In this document: positions 44,631 to 52,634 of the stretch, one piece after another
How the letters are laid out: every line of letters begins with the position of its first letter
How positions within the stretch are numbered: position 1 is the stretch's first letter
Assembly: GCF_019956415.1 (NCBI RefSeq)
Contig: NZ_JAHBDK010000037.1
Span: 1 to 64,000, forward strand
Direction of reading: 5' to 3'
Length of the DNA: 64,000 nt
Source: Pseudomonas sp. GL-B-19
Lineage (GTDB): Bacteria > Pseudomonadota > Gammaproteobacteria > Pseudomonadales > Pseudomonadaceae
Notes under the pieces: generated by a model
Told to the model about the DNA's origin: nothing
What the model saw: only the letters and a program-made list of their open reading frames with translations
Database searches by the model: none
Position numbers and translations under genes: made by a program

Positions 44631-45617
44631 ATGAACCCAATTGTGGAATCAACCAGCACCACCCCGGCCAAAATGCAAGTCGGCGTCAAACTGCGCGGTG
44701 CTGAAAAGGTAGCGCGGATTCCGGTCAAGATCATTCCGACCGATGAGTTCCTACGCAAACCCGACTGGATCCGGGTGCGCATACCGATCTCTCCCGAGGT
44801 CGACCGGATCAAGCAGCTACTGCGCAAACACAAGCTGCACAGTGTCTGTGAAGAAGCCTCGTGCCCGAACCTCGGTGAGTGTTTTTCCGGGGGCACGGCG
44901 ACCTTCATGATCATGGGGGACATTTGCACCCGCCGTTGCCCGTTCTGCGATGTCGGCCACGGTCGGCCAAAACCGCTGGACGCCGATGAGCCGATGAACC
45001 TCGCGGTGGCCATCGCCGATCTGCGCTTGAAGTACGTGGTGATCACGTCCGTGGACCGCGACGATCTGCGTGACGGCGGCGCCCAACACTTTGTCGATTG
45101 CCTGCGGGAAATTCGCAAGCTGTCGCCGGGCGTGCAACTGGAAACCCTGGTTCCGGATTACCGGGGGCGCATGGACGTTGCGCTGGCGATCACCGCGACT
45201 GAACCACCGGATGTGTTCAACCACAATCTGGAGACCGTGCCACGCTTGTATAAAGCGGCACGGCCAGGTTCGGATTTTGAGTGGTCACTGGACCTGTTAC
45301 AGAAGTTCAAGGTGTTAGTCCCGTCCGTACCGACCAAATCCGGACTGATGCTGGGCCTTGGCGAAACCGACGAAGAAGTGATCGAGGTCATGCAGCGGAT
45401 GCGTGAGCACGACGTCGACATGCTCACGCTCGGCCAGTATCTGCAACCGTCGCGCAGCCACTTGCCGGTCCAGCGTTTCGTGCACCCGGATGTGTTTGCA
45501 TGGTTTGCCGAGGAAGGCTTGCGCATGGGATTCAAGAACGTCGCGTCCGGCCCGCTGGTGCGCTCGTCTTACCATGCGGATCAACAAGTTCAGGGCGCGA
45601 AGTCCGTTGAACTCTGA
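44631..45617 (+). CDS. lipA: Lipoyl synthase
   Basis: 328 residues from ATG 44631. Both iron-sulfur clusters are marked: the auxiliary [12 protein letters not shown] (about residues 77-88) and the radical-SAM CTRRCPFCD (about 103-111). [18 protein letters not shown] and [12 protein letters not shown] are family signatures, and the C-terminal SYHADQQ includes the conserved serine. It inserts sulfur into octanoylated proteins such as GcvH. An essential lipA is expected beside lipB elsewhere, so this may be a second copy dedicated to the GcvH of this operon. The ribosome-binding site before the start is weak. Confidence 0.95.
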   Translation: MNPIVESTSTTPAKMQVGVKLRGAEKVARIPVKIIPTDEFLRKPDWIRVRIPISPEVDRIKQLLRKHKLHSVCEEASCPNLGECFSGGTATFMIMGDICTRRCPFCDVGHGRPKPLDADEPMNLAVAIADLRLKYVVITSVDRDDLRDGGAQHFVDCLREIRKLSPGVQLETLVPDYRGRMDVALAITATEPPDVFNHNLETVPRLYKAARPGSDFEWSLDLLQKFKVLVPSVPTKSGLMLGLGETDEEVIEVMQRMREHDVDMLTLGQYLQPSRSHLPVQRFVHPDVFAWFAEEGLRMGFKNVASGPLVRSSYHADQQVQGAKSVEL

Positions 45618-45649
45618 GGCATGTCGCCTGGAGAGAAAGTGAGGGGCAT

Positions 45650-45687
45650 AAAAAAACGCCAGACCGGTAAGGTGCTGGCGCTTTTTT
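45650..45687. terminator. Bidirectional terminator between lipA and tRNA-Gln
   Basis: CGCCAG pairs with CTGGCG, extended by ACC/GGT, and is flanked by a run of A on one side and a run of T on the other. It can stop lipA transcription on the plus strand and the tRNA transcript on the minus strand. Confidence 0.85.
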
Positions 45688-45697
45688 ATACAGAATA

Positions 45698-45772
45698 TGG
45701 CAGGGGCGGCTGGATTTGAACCAACGCATGGCAGGATCAAAACCTGCTGCCTTACCGCTTGGCGACGCCCCT
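45698..45772 (-). tRNA. tRNA-Gln (anticodon TTG)
   Basis: 75 bases including an encoded CCA. Acceptor arms AGGGGCG and CGCCCCT pair throughout; the anticodon stem GCAGG/CCTGC holds the loop TTTTGAT with TTG at positions 34-36. The T loop is TTCAAAT. The first pair is A1-U72, whereas E. coli tRNA-Gln has U1-A72, a weak pair known to matter for recognition by glutaminyl-tRNA synthetase. It stands alone, transcribed away from the agmatine genes and toward the lipA terminator. Confidence 0.9.
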
Positions 45773-45905
45773 GTAGCAGTTGCTACGAACGGGCGGAAAT
45801 TTATCAACTTTCCGTTCGCATGGGAAGCCCCCATAGAACATATTTTTGTTCTAAAACAGCCACTTAACATTAATCAAGTTTAGATACAACGGGCGCGACT
45901 CCGGA

Positions 45906-47012
45906 TTAAACCCGTGGCTGGTGGCTGGTCACGCAGTGGATGCCGCCACCACCGGCCGAGATGGCATCGATGTTGAGCTGCACCACTTCACGGTCCGGGT
46001 AGAGCGCGGACAACAGGTCGAAGGCCTTGGAATCGGCCGCTTTGTCACCGAACTGCGGGGCAATGACCGCCCCGTTGATCACGAAGTAGTTGATGTAACC
46101 GGCCGCGAAGTCCGGGTTGTTTTGGTTGAATTTGCTTTTGCGCGGGTTCAGCGGCGGCGACACGGTATGCACTCGCAGCTTGCGTCCATCGGCGTCCATG
46201 GCGTTTTTCAGAATTTCCAGGTGGGCCAGCGTGACTTTGCGGTCATAGGACTCGGGGTCGTTGTCGAGGTTGGCGATCACCACGCCAGGCTTGACGAAAC
46301 GCGCATAGAAATCGACATGGGCGTCGGTGATGTCTTTGCCTTTGATGCCCGGTAGCCAAATGATTTTGCGCAAGCCCAGGCGTTCCTTCAGCTCTTGCTC
46401 GACGTCTGCCTTGCTCCAGTCCGGGTTGCGATTGCTGTTGATCCAGCTGCTTTCGGTCATGATCCCGGTGCCGTGACCATCCACTTCGATACCACCGCCC
46501 TCGCCCACCAGTTCGCTGCGCAGGTAACTGGCGCCTGCGTTTTCGGCAACCAAGGCGGCCAGTTTCGCGTCCTTGGCGTGCTGCTGTTTGTTGCCCCAGC
46601 CGTTGAAGTTGAAGTCTACGGCGCCCAACCCGCCATCCCCGTCGATGACGAAGTTGGCGCCGATGTCACGCATCCAGATATCGTCGAGCTGGGTGGTGAC
46701 GTAGGTGATGTTGGCCGTACCGCATAGCTCTTCGGCCAGGCTCCGTTCGTTGCTGCGGCAGAACACGGTGACCGGTTCATAGTGGGCGATGGTGCGCGCG
46801 ATCAGGCCAACGGCCTCTTGCACATCGGCGGTGAAGTCCTCCCAGATCGCATCCTGTGCGCCGAAAGCGATGAAAGCCCGTTGATGTTTATCGCCTTCAT
46901 CCGGCATGAACCATGGGCGCCGGGTGGCGGCGTGTACCCACCCCATGGACGCTGCGGCGCCCAGACCGGCGATCACGGAGACTTGTTTGATGAACTCGCG
47001 ACGCGTCGACAT
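45906..47012 (-). CDS. Tat-exported agmatine deiminase-family protein
   Basis: 368 residues from ATG 47012; the frame extends 25 codons further upstream with no family similarity. It begins STRREFIKQVSVIAGLGAAA, a twin-arginine signal (RRxFhK) with cleavage near residue 29. The mature domain is a peptidyl-arginine/agmatine deiminase fold (pentein): IWMRDIGANFVID, VEVDGHGTGIMTESSW and the catalytic-cysteine region GGGGIHCVTSHQP. It would hydrolyse a guanidino group to citrulline-like ureido products plus ammonia, but in the periplasm. Last gene of the aguA-aguB-binding protein set, 71 bases after the binding-protein gene. The substrate (agmatine or another guanidino compound) is uncertain. Confidence 0.85.
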   Translation of the reverse strand: MSTRREFIKQVSVIAGLGAAASMGWVHAATRRPWFMPDEGDKHQRAFIAFGAQDAIWEDFTADVQEAVGLIARTIAHYEPVTVFCRSNERSLAEELCGTANITYVTTQLDDIWMRDIGANFVIDGDGGLGAVDFNFNGWGNKQQHAKDAKLAALVAENAGASYLRSELVGEGGGIEVDGHGTGIMTESSWINSNRNPDWSKADVEQELKERLGLRKIIWLPGIKGKDITDAHVDFYARFVKPGVVIANLDNDPESYDRKVTLAHLEILKNAMDADGRKLRVHTVSPPLNPRKSKFNQNNPDFAAGYINYFVINGAVIAPQFGDKAADSKAFDLLSALYPDREVVQLNIDAISAGGGGIHCVTSHQPRV

Positions 47013-47083
47013 GTGTGAATCCTTGGATAGCTGTTCGTTGTTGCTGAAAAGGTGAAGGCCGGCACCGGGGTGCCGGCCGAACG

Positions 47084-48190
47084 TCACTGAGCAGTGGCGG
47101 TCTTGAACTTGGTCCAGGTGCGCATCCGCGCGCGCATATCGGATTGGGGAATATCCTTGCCCGGAATCAGCCGTGCATACGTGGCGTCGTCGAGGTAGAT
47201 GTCCGGGTTATTGCGCATGGCCACATCGACACTCGGCCGCGCCTTGGCGTTGGAGGTCGGGTAACCGGTGAAGTTGCTGATGGCCGCCATGTTCTGCGGC
47301 CGCATGACGAAGTTGATGAACGCATAGGCGTACTCCGGATGTTTGGCGTCGACCGGAATCGCCATGGTGTCCATCCACACCGTGGTGCCTTCACGGGGAA
47401 CGCGGTACTGGAACGTGGTTTTCTTGCTGGCGGTGTCCGACGTCCGTTGCGCTTGCGTCATGTCGCCGCTGTAGCCGAGGGACAGGCACAGGTTGCCATT
47501 GACCAGATCAGTCACAGGTTGCGACTGGAACTTGCGAATGTACGGCCGCAGTTTCATCAGCAGGTCACTGGCAGCGGCGAGGTCCACGGGTTTGGCGCTG
47601 CGTGGATCCTTGCCCAGATAGTTGAGCACCACCGCCAGCACTTCGTCCGGCGAATCGATCATTGAGATCCCGCAATCGGCAAACCGCGCGGCCAGTTCCG
47701 GTTTGAACAGCATGTCCAGGCTGTTGACCGGCGCGTCCGGCATGCGCTGTTTGATCTGCTCGGCATTGTAGGTCAGGCCGATGGTGCCCCAGGTGTAGGG
47801 AACGGTGGCCTTGCTCGAATGCTCATAGTGCGAACGCAGCTTCTGCAAACCGGGTTCGACGTCATCCATCGCAGTGAGTTTTGACTGGTCCAGCGGTTGC
47901 AGGCTGCCGGCGCGCATCAAGCGCTCGGCGACCGTGTCACCGGGAAAGATCAAGTCGTAACCGCTGCCGCCGGCGAGCATCTTGGCTTCCAGGGTTTCGC
48001 TGCCGTCCATGACGTCGTAGATCACTTTGATCCCGGTTTCAGCGGTGAACTGGCTGAGCGTGTTCTCGGCAAAATAATCGGCCCAGTTGTACAGCCGCAG
48101 GGTTTTCTCCTCAGCGTGCAGCGACGGTATCGCGCAGTACAGGGCAGCCAGGCCCAAGGCGCCGAGCAAGTGTTTGTTGGCAATGTGCAT
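47084..48190 (-). CDS. Polyamine-type periplasmic binding protein (PotF/SpuD-like)
   Basis: 368 residues with a signal peptide (LLGALGLAALYCAIPSLHAEE, cleavage about residue 26). LRLYNWADYFAENTLSQFTAETG and YDVMDGSETLEAKMLAG are the start of the PotD/PotF fold, and TVPYTWGTIGLTYN follows. It captures putrescine, spermidine or, in this context, agmatine for an ABC importer. No ATP-binding or permease genes are adjacent, so it must share an importer encoded elsewhere. It lies just after aguB (1-base gap). Confidence 0.9.
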   Translation of the reverse strand: MHIANKHLLGALGLAALYCAIPSLHAEEKTLRLYNWADYFAENTLSQFTAETGIKVIYDVMDGSETLEAKMLAGGSGYDLIFPGDTVAERLMRAGSLQPLDQSKLTAMDDVEPGLQKLRSHYEHSSKATVPYTWGTIGLTYNAEQIKQRMPDAPVNSLDMLFKPELAARFADCGISMIDSPDEVLAVVLNYLGKDPRSAKPVDLAAASDLLMKLRPYIRKFQSQPVTDLVNGNLCLSLGYSGDMTQAQRTSDTASKKTTFQYRVPREGTTVWMDTMAIPVDAKHPEYAYAFINFVMRPQNMAAISNFTGYPTSNAKARPSVDVAMRNNPDIYLDDATYARLIPGKDIPQSDMRARMRTWTKFKTATAQ

Positions 48191-48191
48191 G

Positions 48192-49100
48192 TCAAACCCC
48201 TTGAGTGTTCCAGCGAGAATTCAGGTGACGGCCATCCTGGCTCAACAGCGCTCCGTACATGTCCGGACGGCGATCGCGATAAATGCCCCAGCTCAAACGT
48301 TCTTCGCGCATGGCAGCGAGGTCCAGGGTGTGTACCAACACGCCGGTGCTGTCGCGGTCGGCTTCGGCCAGCAACTTGCCTTTGTGGTTACAGATAAAAG
48401 ACGAACCGTAGAAGCTCATTTGCAGTTCGGGATCGGTAGTTGCCACCTCGCGGCCGATGCGGTTGGCAGCCACAACCGGCAGGATGTTGGCCGCCGCATG
48501 GCCGCGCATGGTCATTTGCCAGTGGTCCCGTGAGTCCAGCGCCGCGCAGCCAGGTTCAGAGCCGATGGCCGTGGGAAACAGCAAGACTTCAGCGCCCATC
48601 AACGCCAGGCAGCGGGCGGTTTCGGGGAACCACTGATCCCAGCAGATCCCCACGCCGATACGCCCGAACGCGGTGTCCCAAACCCGAAAACCGGTATCGC
48701 CGGGGCTGAAGTATTCCTTTTCCTGGTATCCGATGGCGTTGGGGATGTGCGTCTTGCGATACACGCCCAACAGACGCCCGTCTGCATCGGCCACGCTCAA
48801 GGAGTTGAAATACGCGTTTCCGGCCTTTTCGAACCAGCTCAGTGGCAACACAACGCCCAACTCCCTGGCCAGCGCGGCGAAGCGCTTGAGCACATGGCTG
48901 TCGCGAAACTCTTCAGCCAGCGCCAAATGCTTGTGGTTTTGCTCGATGCAAAAGTACGGCGTGGCAAACAGCTCTTGCAGCAGGATGACCTGGGCGCCCT
49001 CGGCCGCCGCGTCACGTACCAACTGTTCGGCCTGATCGAGGTTGTGTGGCAAGTCCCAGGTGCACGGCATTTGCGTGGTGGCAATCGTCAGAAGTGTCAT
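48192..49100 (-). CDS. aguB: N-carbamoylputrescine amidase
   Basis: 302 residues from ATG 49100; the open frame runs 81 codons further up through aguA DNA and is not part of the protein. Nitrilase-superfamily triad: glutamate in ILLQELFATPYFC (about residue 40), lysine in YRKTHIPN (about residue 120) and cysteine in GVGICWDQWFPE (about residue 157). It turns N-carbamoylputrescine into putrescine, carbon dioxide and ammonia. It starts 5 bases after the stop of aguA. Confidence 0.93.
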   Translation of the reverse strand: MTLLTIATTQMPCTWDLPHNLDQAEQLVRDAAAEGAQVILLQELFATPYFCIEQNHKHLALAEEFRDSHVLKRFAALARELGVVLPLSWFEKAGNAYFNSLSVADADGRLLGVYRKTHIPNAIGYQEKEYFSPGDTGFRVWDTAFGRIGVGICWDQWFPETARCLALMGAEVLLFPTAIGSEPGCAALDSRDHWQMTMRGHAAANILPVVAANRIGREVATTDPELQMSFYGSSFICNHKGKLLAEADRDSTGVLVHTLDLAAMREERLSWGIYRDRRPDMYGALLSQDGRHLNSRWNTQGV

Positions 49101-49104
49101 GAGA

Positions 49105-50169
49105 TCAACCCTCCACCGGCCACGCCGGTTGCTGCTGGGTAATGCAATGCACCCCGCCGCCGCCATGGGCCAGATGATTGATCCGCACTGGCACCACTTC
49201 ACGTCCGGGGAACGCCTGGCGCAGCACTTGCGCCGCAACATCGTCGGCATCAATGCCGTAGGCCGGCATGATAATGGCGCCGTTGGCGATGTAGAAATTG
49301 GTGTAGGAGGCGCAGAACACTTCGGCGTCGGTGTCGACAGCATCGGTGGCTTCGTACAACTCGATCATCTCGAAGGTGCGCCCGTGGGCATCGGTGGCCA
49401 GCTCCATGGCACGACGGTTCTCGCGCACCACTTCGGCATACACCGAGCCTTGGTCGTGGGTGGCGTCGACCAACAACACTCCCGGACGCGCAAACGCACA
49501 CACGCCATCGACATGGCCGTCGGTCATGTCACCGGTCACATAGTCCGGATCACCCGGCAGCCAGATGGTCTTCTTCACGCCCAGCAAACGGGTGAAGATC
49601 TCTTCCATCTCCGATTTGCTCATGCCCGGGTTGCGATTGGAGTTGAGCAGCACCGACTCGGTGGTGATCAGCGTGCCCTCGCCGTCGACATGGATGGCGC
49701 CGCCTTCGTTGCTCAGCGGTGTGCCAAAACACTGCAAGCCCAGATGATTGAGTGCACGGCGCGCCAGGCTTTCGTCCAGATCATGCGCCGACTTGCCGCC
49801 CCACGCGTTGAAGCGCCAGCTCACACCGGCCAGGCCTTGTTGCGGATGGCAGACGAAACTTGGGCCGGAGTCGCGGCACCAACTGTCGTTCACCGCTAAC
49901 GGGATCAGCTCGATGTTGGGGCCGCACAAGGCTTTGGCACTGGCGACAGCAGACGGATCGACGACCATTTTTACCGGTTCGAAACGGGCAATGGCGTTGG
50001 CCACACGCGCGAAATCCTCTTGCACCAGCGACAGTGTGACGCCCCAACCCGCCTCCCAGAGCGCCTGGTTGTGCGGCCAAACCATCCAGGTCGCGGCGTG
50101 CCGAACCCACTCGGCCGGCATCCACCATCCACTGTTTTGAATTTCGTTCTGCTGCTTGACCTGCTGCAT
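49105..50169 (-). CDS. aguA: Agmatine deiminase
   Basis: 354 residues, slightly short of the usual 368. WWMPAEWVRHAATWMVWPHN at the start is the family signature, DSWCRDSGPSFV near residue 90 and HVDGEGTLITTESVLLN near residue 155 carry active-site residues, and HLAHGGGGVHCITQQQP holds the catalytic cysteine. It converts agmatine to N-carbamoylputrescine in the cytosol, feeding aguB directly downstream. Opposite the LysR gene at 50304. Confidence 0.95.
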   Translation of the reverse strand: MQQVKQQNEIQNSGWWMPAEWVRHAATWMVWPHNQALWEAGWGVTLSLVQEDFARVANAIARFEPVKMVVDPSAVASAKALCGPNIELIPLAVNDSWCRDSGPSFVCHPQQGLAGVSWRFNAWGGKSAHDLDESLARRALNHLGLQCFGTPLSNEGGAIHVDGEGTLITTESVLLNSNRNPGMSKSEMEEIFTRLLGVKKTIWLPGDPDYVTGDMTDGHVDGVCAFARPGVLLVDATHDQGSVYAEVVRENRRAMELATDAHGRTFEMIELYEATDAVDTDAEVFCASYTNFYIANGAIIMPAYGIDADDVAAQVLRQAFPGREVVPVRINHLAHGGGGVHCITQQQPAWPVEG

Positions 50170-50303
50170 GGTAAAAAACCCTTTTAGTTAAGCCATTGTG
50201 TTCAATGAAAACTGCCTTGGCGGTCTTGGCATGCATGCTACGGCGGCCAAAACGGGCGAACAAACGATGGATTTTGCGTAAAAGTGATTAGGAGTACTTA
50301 TCA

Positions 50304-51170
50304 ATGCTCAAACACTGGCCCCCACTTGGCACCCTTCGCGGCTTCGAAGCCGCCGCCCGTTTGGGCAGTTTTCACAAGGCAGCCGACGAGTTGCATCTCA
50401 CCCAGTCAGCCATCAGTCAGCAGATCCGCAGCCTTGAGGCGTACCTTGAACAACCCCTGTTCTTTCGCAGCGGCCGCAGCGTCAGTCTGACCGACGCCGG
50501 CCACGACCTGCTCAGCACTACCCAGGCGCTGCTGCAACAACTGGCCGTCGGCATACGCCGTCTCGGGCAATACCAGAAACCCAATCAACTGGTGCTCAAC
50601 ACCACACCGGCGTTCGCCCGTCACTGGCTGTTGCCACGCCTGGGGGATTTTCGCCGCCAACATCCAGAGGTGGATCTGTGGATTTACAGCACCGATGAAG
50701 TCCCGGACATGACCACCCAGACGATCGATATTGCGGTGCGCGACGACATCAGTTCACAGGCTGAATGCAGCTTCAAAGTGCTGCACGCCGACCGCCTCTT
50801 TCCGGCGGGTCACCCAAGTCAGTTGGCGCTGCCGAGCGAACAGCGCACCACCCTGCACGGCGAGCGGGAAATGGACTGGAGTCATTGGGCGGTAGAAGCC
50901 GGTATCGACGTTGGCCAGAAAGATCAGGGGCTGAACTTCTCCGATCCCGGCCTGCTGCTGGACGCTGCCTGCGCGGGGCTCGGAATTGCGCTGGCCAGCC
51001 AGTTACTGAGTCGGCAGGCGTGCACCAACGGGTTGTTGCAACCCTTGGTGGAACACACCATTCGCGGACCGAACTGGGCGTTACTGACCCATCGTGACAG
51101 CGAGAACAATGCGCGGAGTTTTAGTGAGTGGTTGGTGAGTCATCTAGAGGCGGCGAGCTCGATGATGTAA
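50304..51170 (+). CDS. LysR-family regulator of the agmatine operon (GcvA-like)
   Basis: 288 residues. PPLGTLRGFEAAARLGSFHKAADELHLTQSAISQQIRSLE is the classic GcvA-type LysR N-terminus (residues 5-44), and the effector domain ends with SEWLVSHLE. It is divergent from aguA across 134 bases, so it very probably controls agmatine use. P. aeruginosa uses a TetR-type repressor (AguR) for the same genes, so control differs here. An AT-rich stretch at 50195-50300 should contain both promoters. Confidence 0.9.
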   Translation: MLKHWPPLGTLRGFEAAARLGSFHKAADELHLTQSAISQQIRSLEAYLEQPLFFRSGRSVSLTDAGHDLLSTTQALLQQLAVGIRRLGQYQKPNQLVLNTTPAFARHWLLPRLGDFRRQHPEVDLWIYSTDEVPDMTTQTIDIAVRDDISSQAECSFKVLHADRLFPAGHPSQLALPSEQRTTLHGEREMDWSHWAVEAGIDVGQKDQGLNFSDPGLLLDAACAGLGIALASQLLSRQACTNGLLQPLVEHTIRGPNWALLTHRDSENNARSFSEWLVSHLEAASSMM

Positions 51171-51364
51171 CCATTTAATGTCTGTATGCAGACCTGAGTG
51201 AGAGGATTGCCGGGGCTCTGTTTCAGTGAACAAAGTCTGCCATGCCTTCCTGAGCTATCAATCTGACCTACTCTCTCTATGCTGATCGGGACACTCAAAA
51301 AGGCGATTTGATCCGCAGTCGAACGTAAGCCGACGGTCATCGCATTCTTTAAGGAGAAAGACAC

Positions 51365-51737
51365 ATGAAACGAGCACGCATGCTGTTCGTGGGTGCGCTG
51401 TACAGTGTCATGTCAGTAGTACTACTGGCCGGCTGTGCGGGAAAGGCTGGCCGGGTGGACAGTCGACTCCCTCTTTGGTGACAAAGCCTTTTACAACGGT
51501 AATTGGTTAATTCGCGCCGCCGCTGCAAAGGCTGGCATTTACGGAAATGATGCTGGCGAAGCCATGTATCCTCTCGCTCACAACGATGCGAAAGGTAATT
51601 GACTCGACGACAGTCAACACAATTACACACTCACCTTTGCAGCCGGAGAGCCCTGGCCGGCAAATGCTTTCTGGTCAGTCTTCCAGCGGATTCCGGCACC
51701 TGGTCACCACCAGCCATTGTGCAGGTGCAGTAAATAG
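51365..51737 (+). pseudogene. DUF1254/DUF1214-family lipoprotein gene, deleted and nonsense-mutated
   Basis: Starts well: an AAGGAGAAAGACAC ribosome-binding site, then a lipoprotein signal peptide ending VLLAGCAGKAG. After about 32 codons the sequence jumps, in another frame, to FGDKAFYNGNWLIRAAAAKA, a segment of the C-terminal DUF1214 domain. A TGA at 51599-51601 interrupts it after PLAHNDAKGN, and TFAAGEPWPANAFWSV follows. Intact members have about 450 residues, so the whole DUF1254 domain is gone. Confidence 0.72.
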
Positions 51738-51782
51738 CTGACTTCAGCCGTGCGGTTGCGCTGCCATAACCGGAGATTTGAA

Positions 51783-52544
51783 TTGAGCCCTTTTGTCATC
51801 GCACTAATTGCTTTTGCATGTGTATTCGGCAGCGCATTGCTGGGTCTTTACATACAGAAGTTGTTGCCGGAACACCACCTGAGCGATGAATCCATTGCCG
51901 TTGTAAAACTGGCGACCGGACTGATTGCGACAATGGCTGCCATGGTGCTTGGGCTGTTGATCTCGTCCGCGAAAGTTACGTACGAAACGACCAGCACCGA
52001 GCTCACTGTCAATGCGGCCAAGGTGTTTCAGTTTGACCGGGTGTTGGCGAGGTATGGACCCGAAACCCAAGACATCCGTGCGGTGCTCAAGCGCAACTAC
52101 GCTTCCGTGATCGAGCTTGTTACATCACACGACAGCGCAACGATCTCGCAACTCGACAGCCCAGAGGCCATTAGCCGTTCGGACGCTCTCAGGCAACAGA
52201 TTGATGATTTGAAGCCTGGCAATGATTCGCAGCGAGCGCTCAAGGCTCGTGCGCAACAAATTGCCGATGAAGTGCTAGCTGCACGGTGGTTAACACTGCT
52301 ACAAGCACATGGTTCGATACCCGTTTTGTTTTTGATCATTCTCATAGCATGGCTATCCGTTATCTTCGGCGCGTTCGGCTTGTTCGCCCCCAACAACGGG
52401 ACGGTCATTGCCGCGTTTTTAACGTGTGCGCTTTCGGCCTCTGCGGCAATCCTGCTTATTCAAGAGATGAACAGACCGCTCGATGGGTTGATCGGGGTAT
52501 CAGTCGAACCGATGCGCGACACACTCTCTCGTCTCGGACAGTAA
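51783..52544 (+). CDS. DUF4239 (bestrophin-like) membrane protein
   Basis: 253 residues. Two N-terminal spans (PFVIALIAFACVFGSALLGL and VVKLATGLIATMAAMVLGLL), a helical cytoplasmic region, then two C-terminal spans (IPVLFLIILIAWLSVIFGAF and TVIAAFLTCALSASAAILLI). The LLPEHHLSDESIAVVKLATGL motif is characteristic of DUF4239. Its function is unknown. I chose TTG 51783 because GGAG lies 7 bases before it and the family sequence starts there; a GTG at 51750 would add eleven unconserved residues. Confidence 0.75.
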   Translation: MSPFVIALIAFACVFGSALLGLYIQKLLPEHHLSDESIAVVKLATGLIATMAAMVLGLLISSAKVTYETTSTELTVNAAKVFQFDRVLARYGPETQDIRAVLKRNYASVIELVTSHDSATISQLDSPEAISRSDALRQQIDDLKPGNDSQRALKARAQQIADEVLAARWLTLLQAHGSIPVLFLIILIAWLSVIFGAFGLFAPNNGTVIAAFLTCALSASAAILLIQEMNRPLDGLIGVSVEPMRDTLSRLGQ

Positions 52545-52634
52545 CCCAAAAAACGTGCTCCCGAATTTTGTGCACCTTGCGCACGACAGGTCTCCACGTG
52601 CGCAAGGTTGCTTCACCGTATAGCAGGCGATGGA

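Noticed and set aside
45698-45772. tRNA-Gln as attachment site of a genomic island
   Set aside because: No integrase gene and no repeat of the tRNA 3' end was found in the window.
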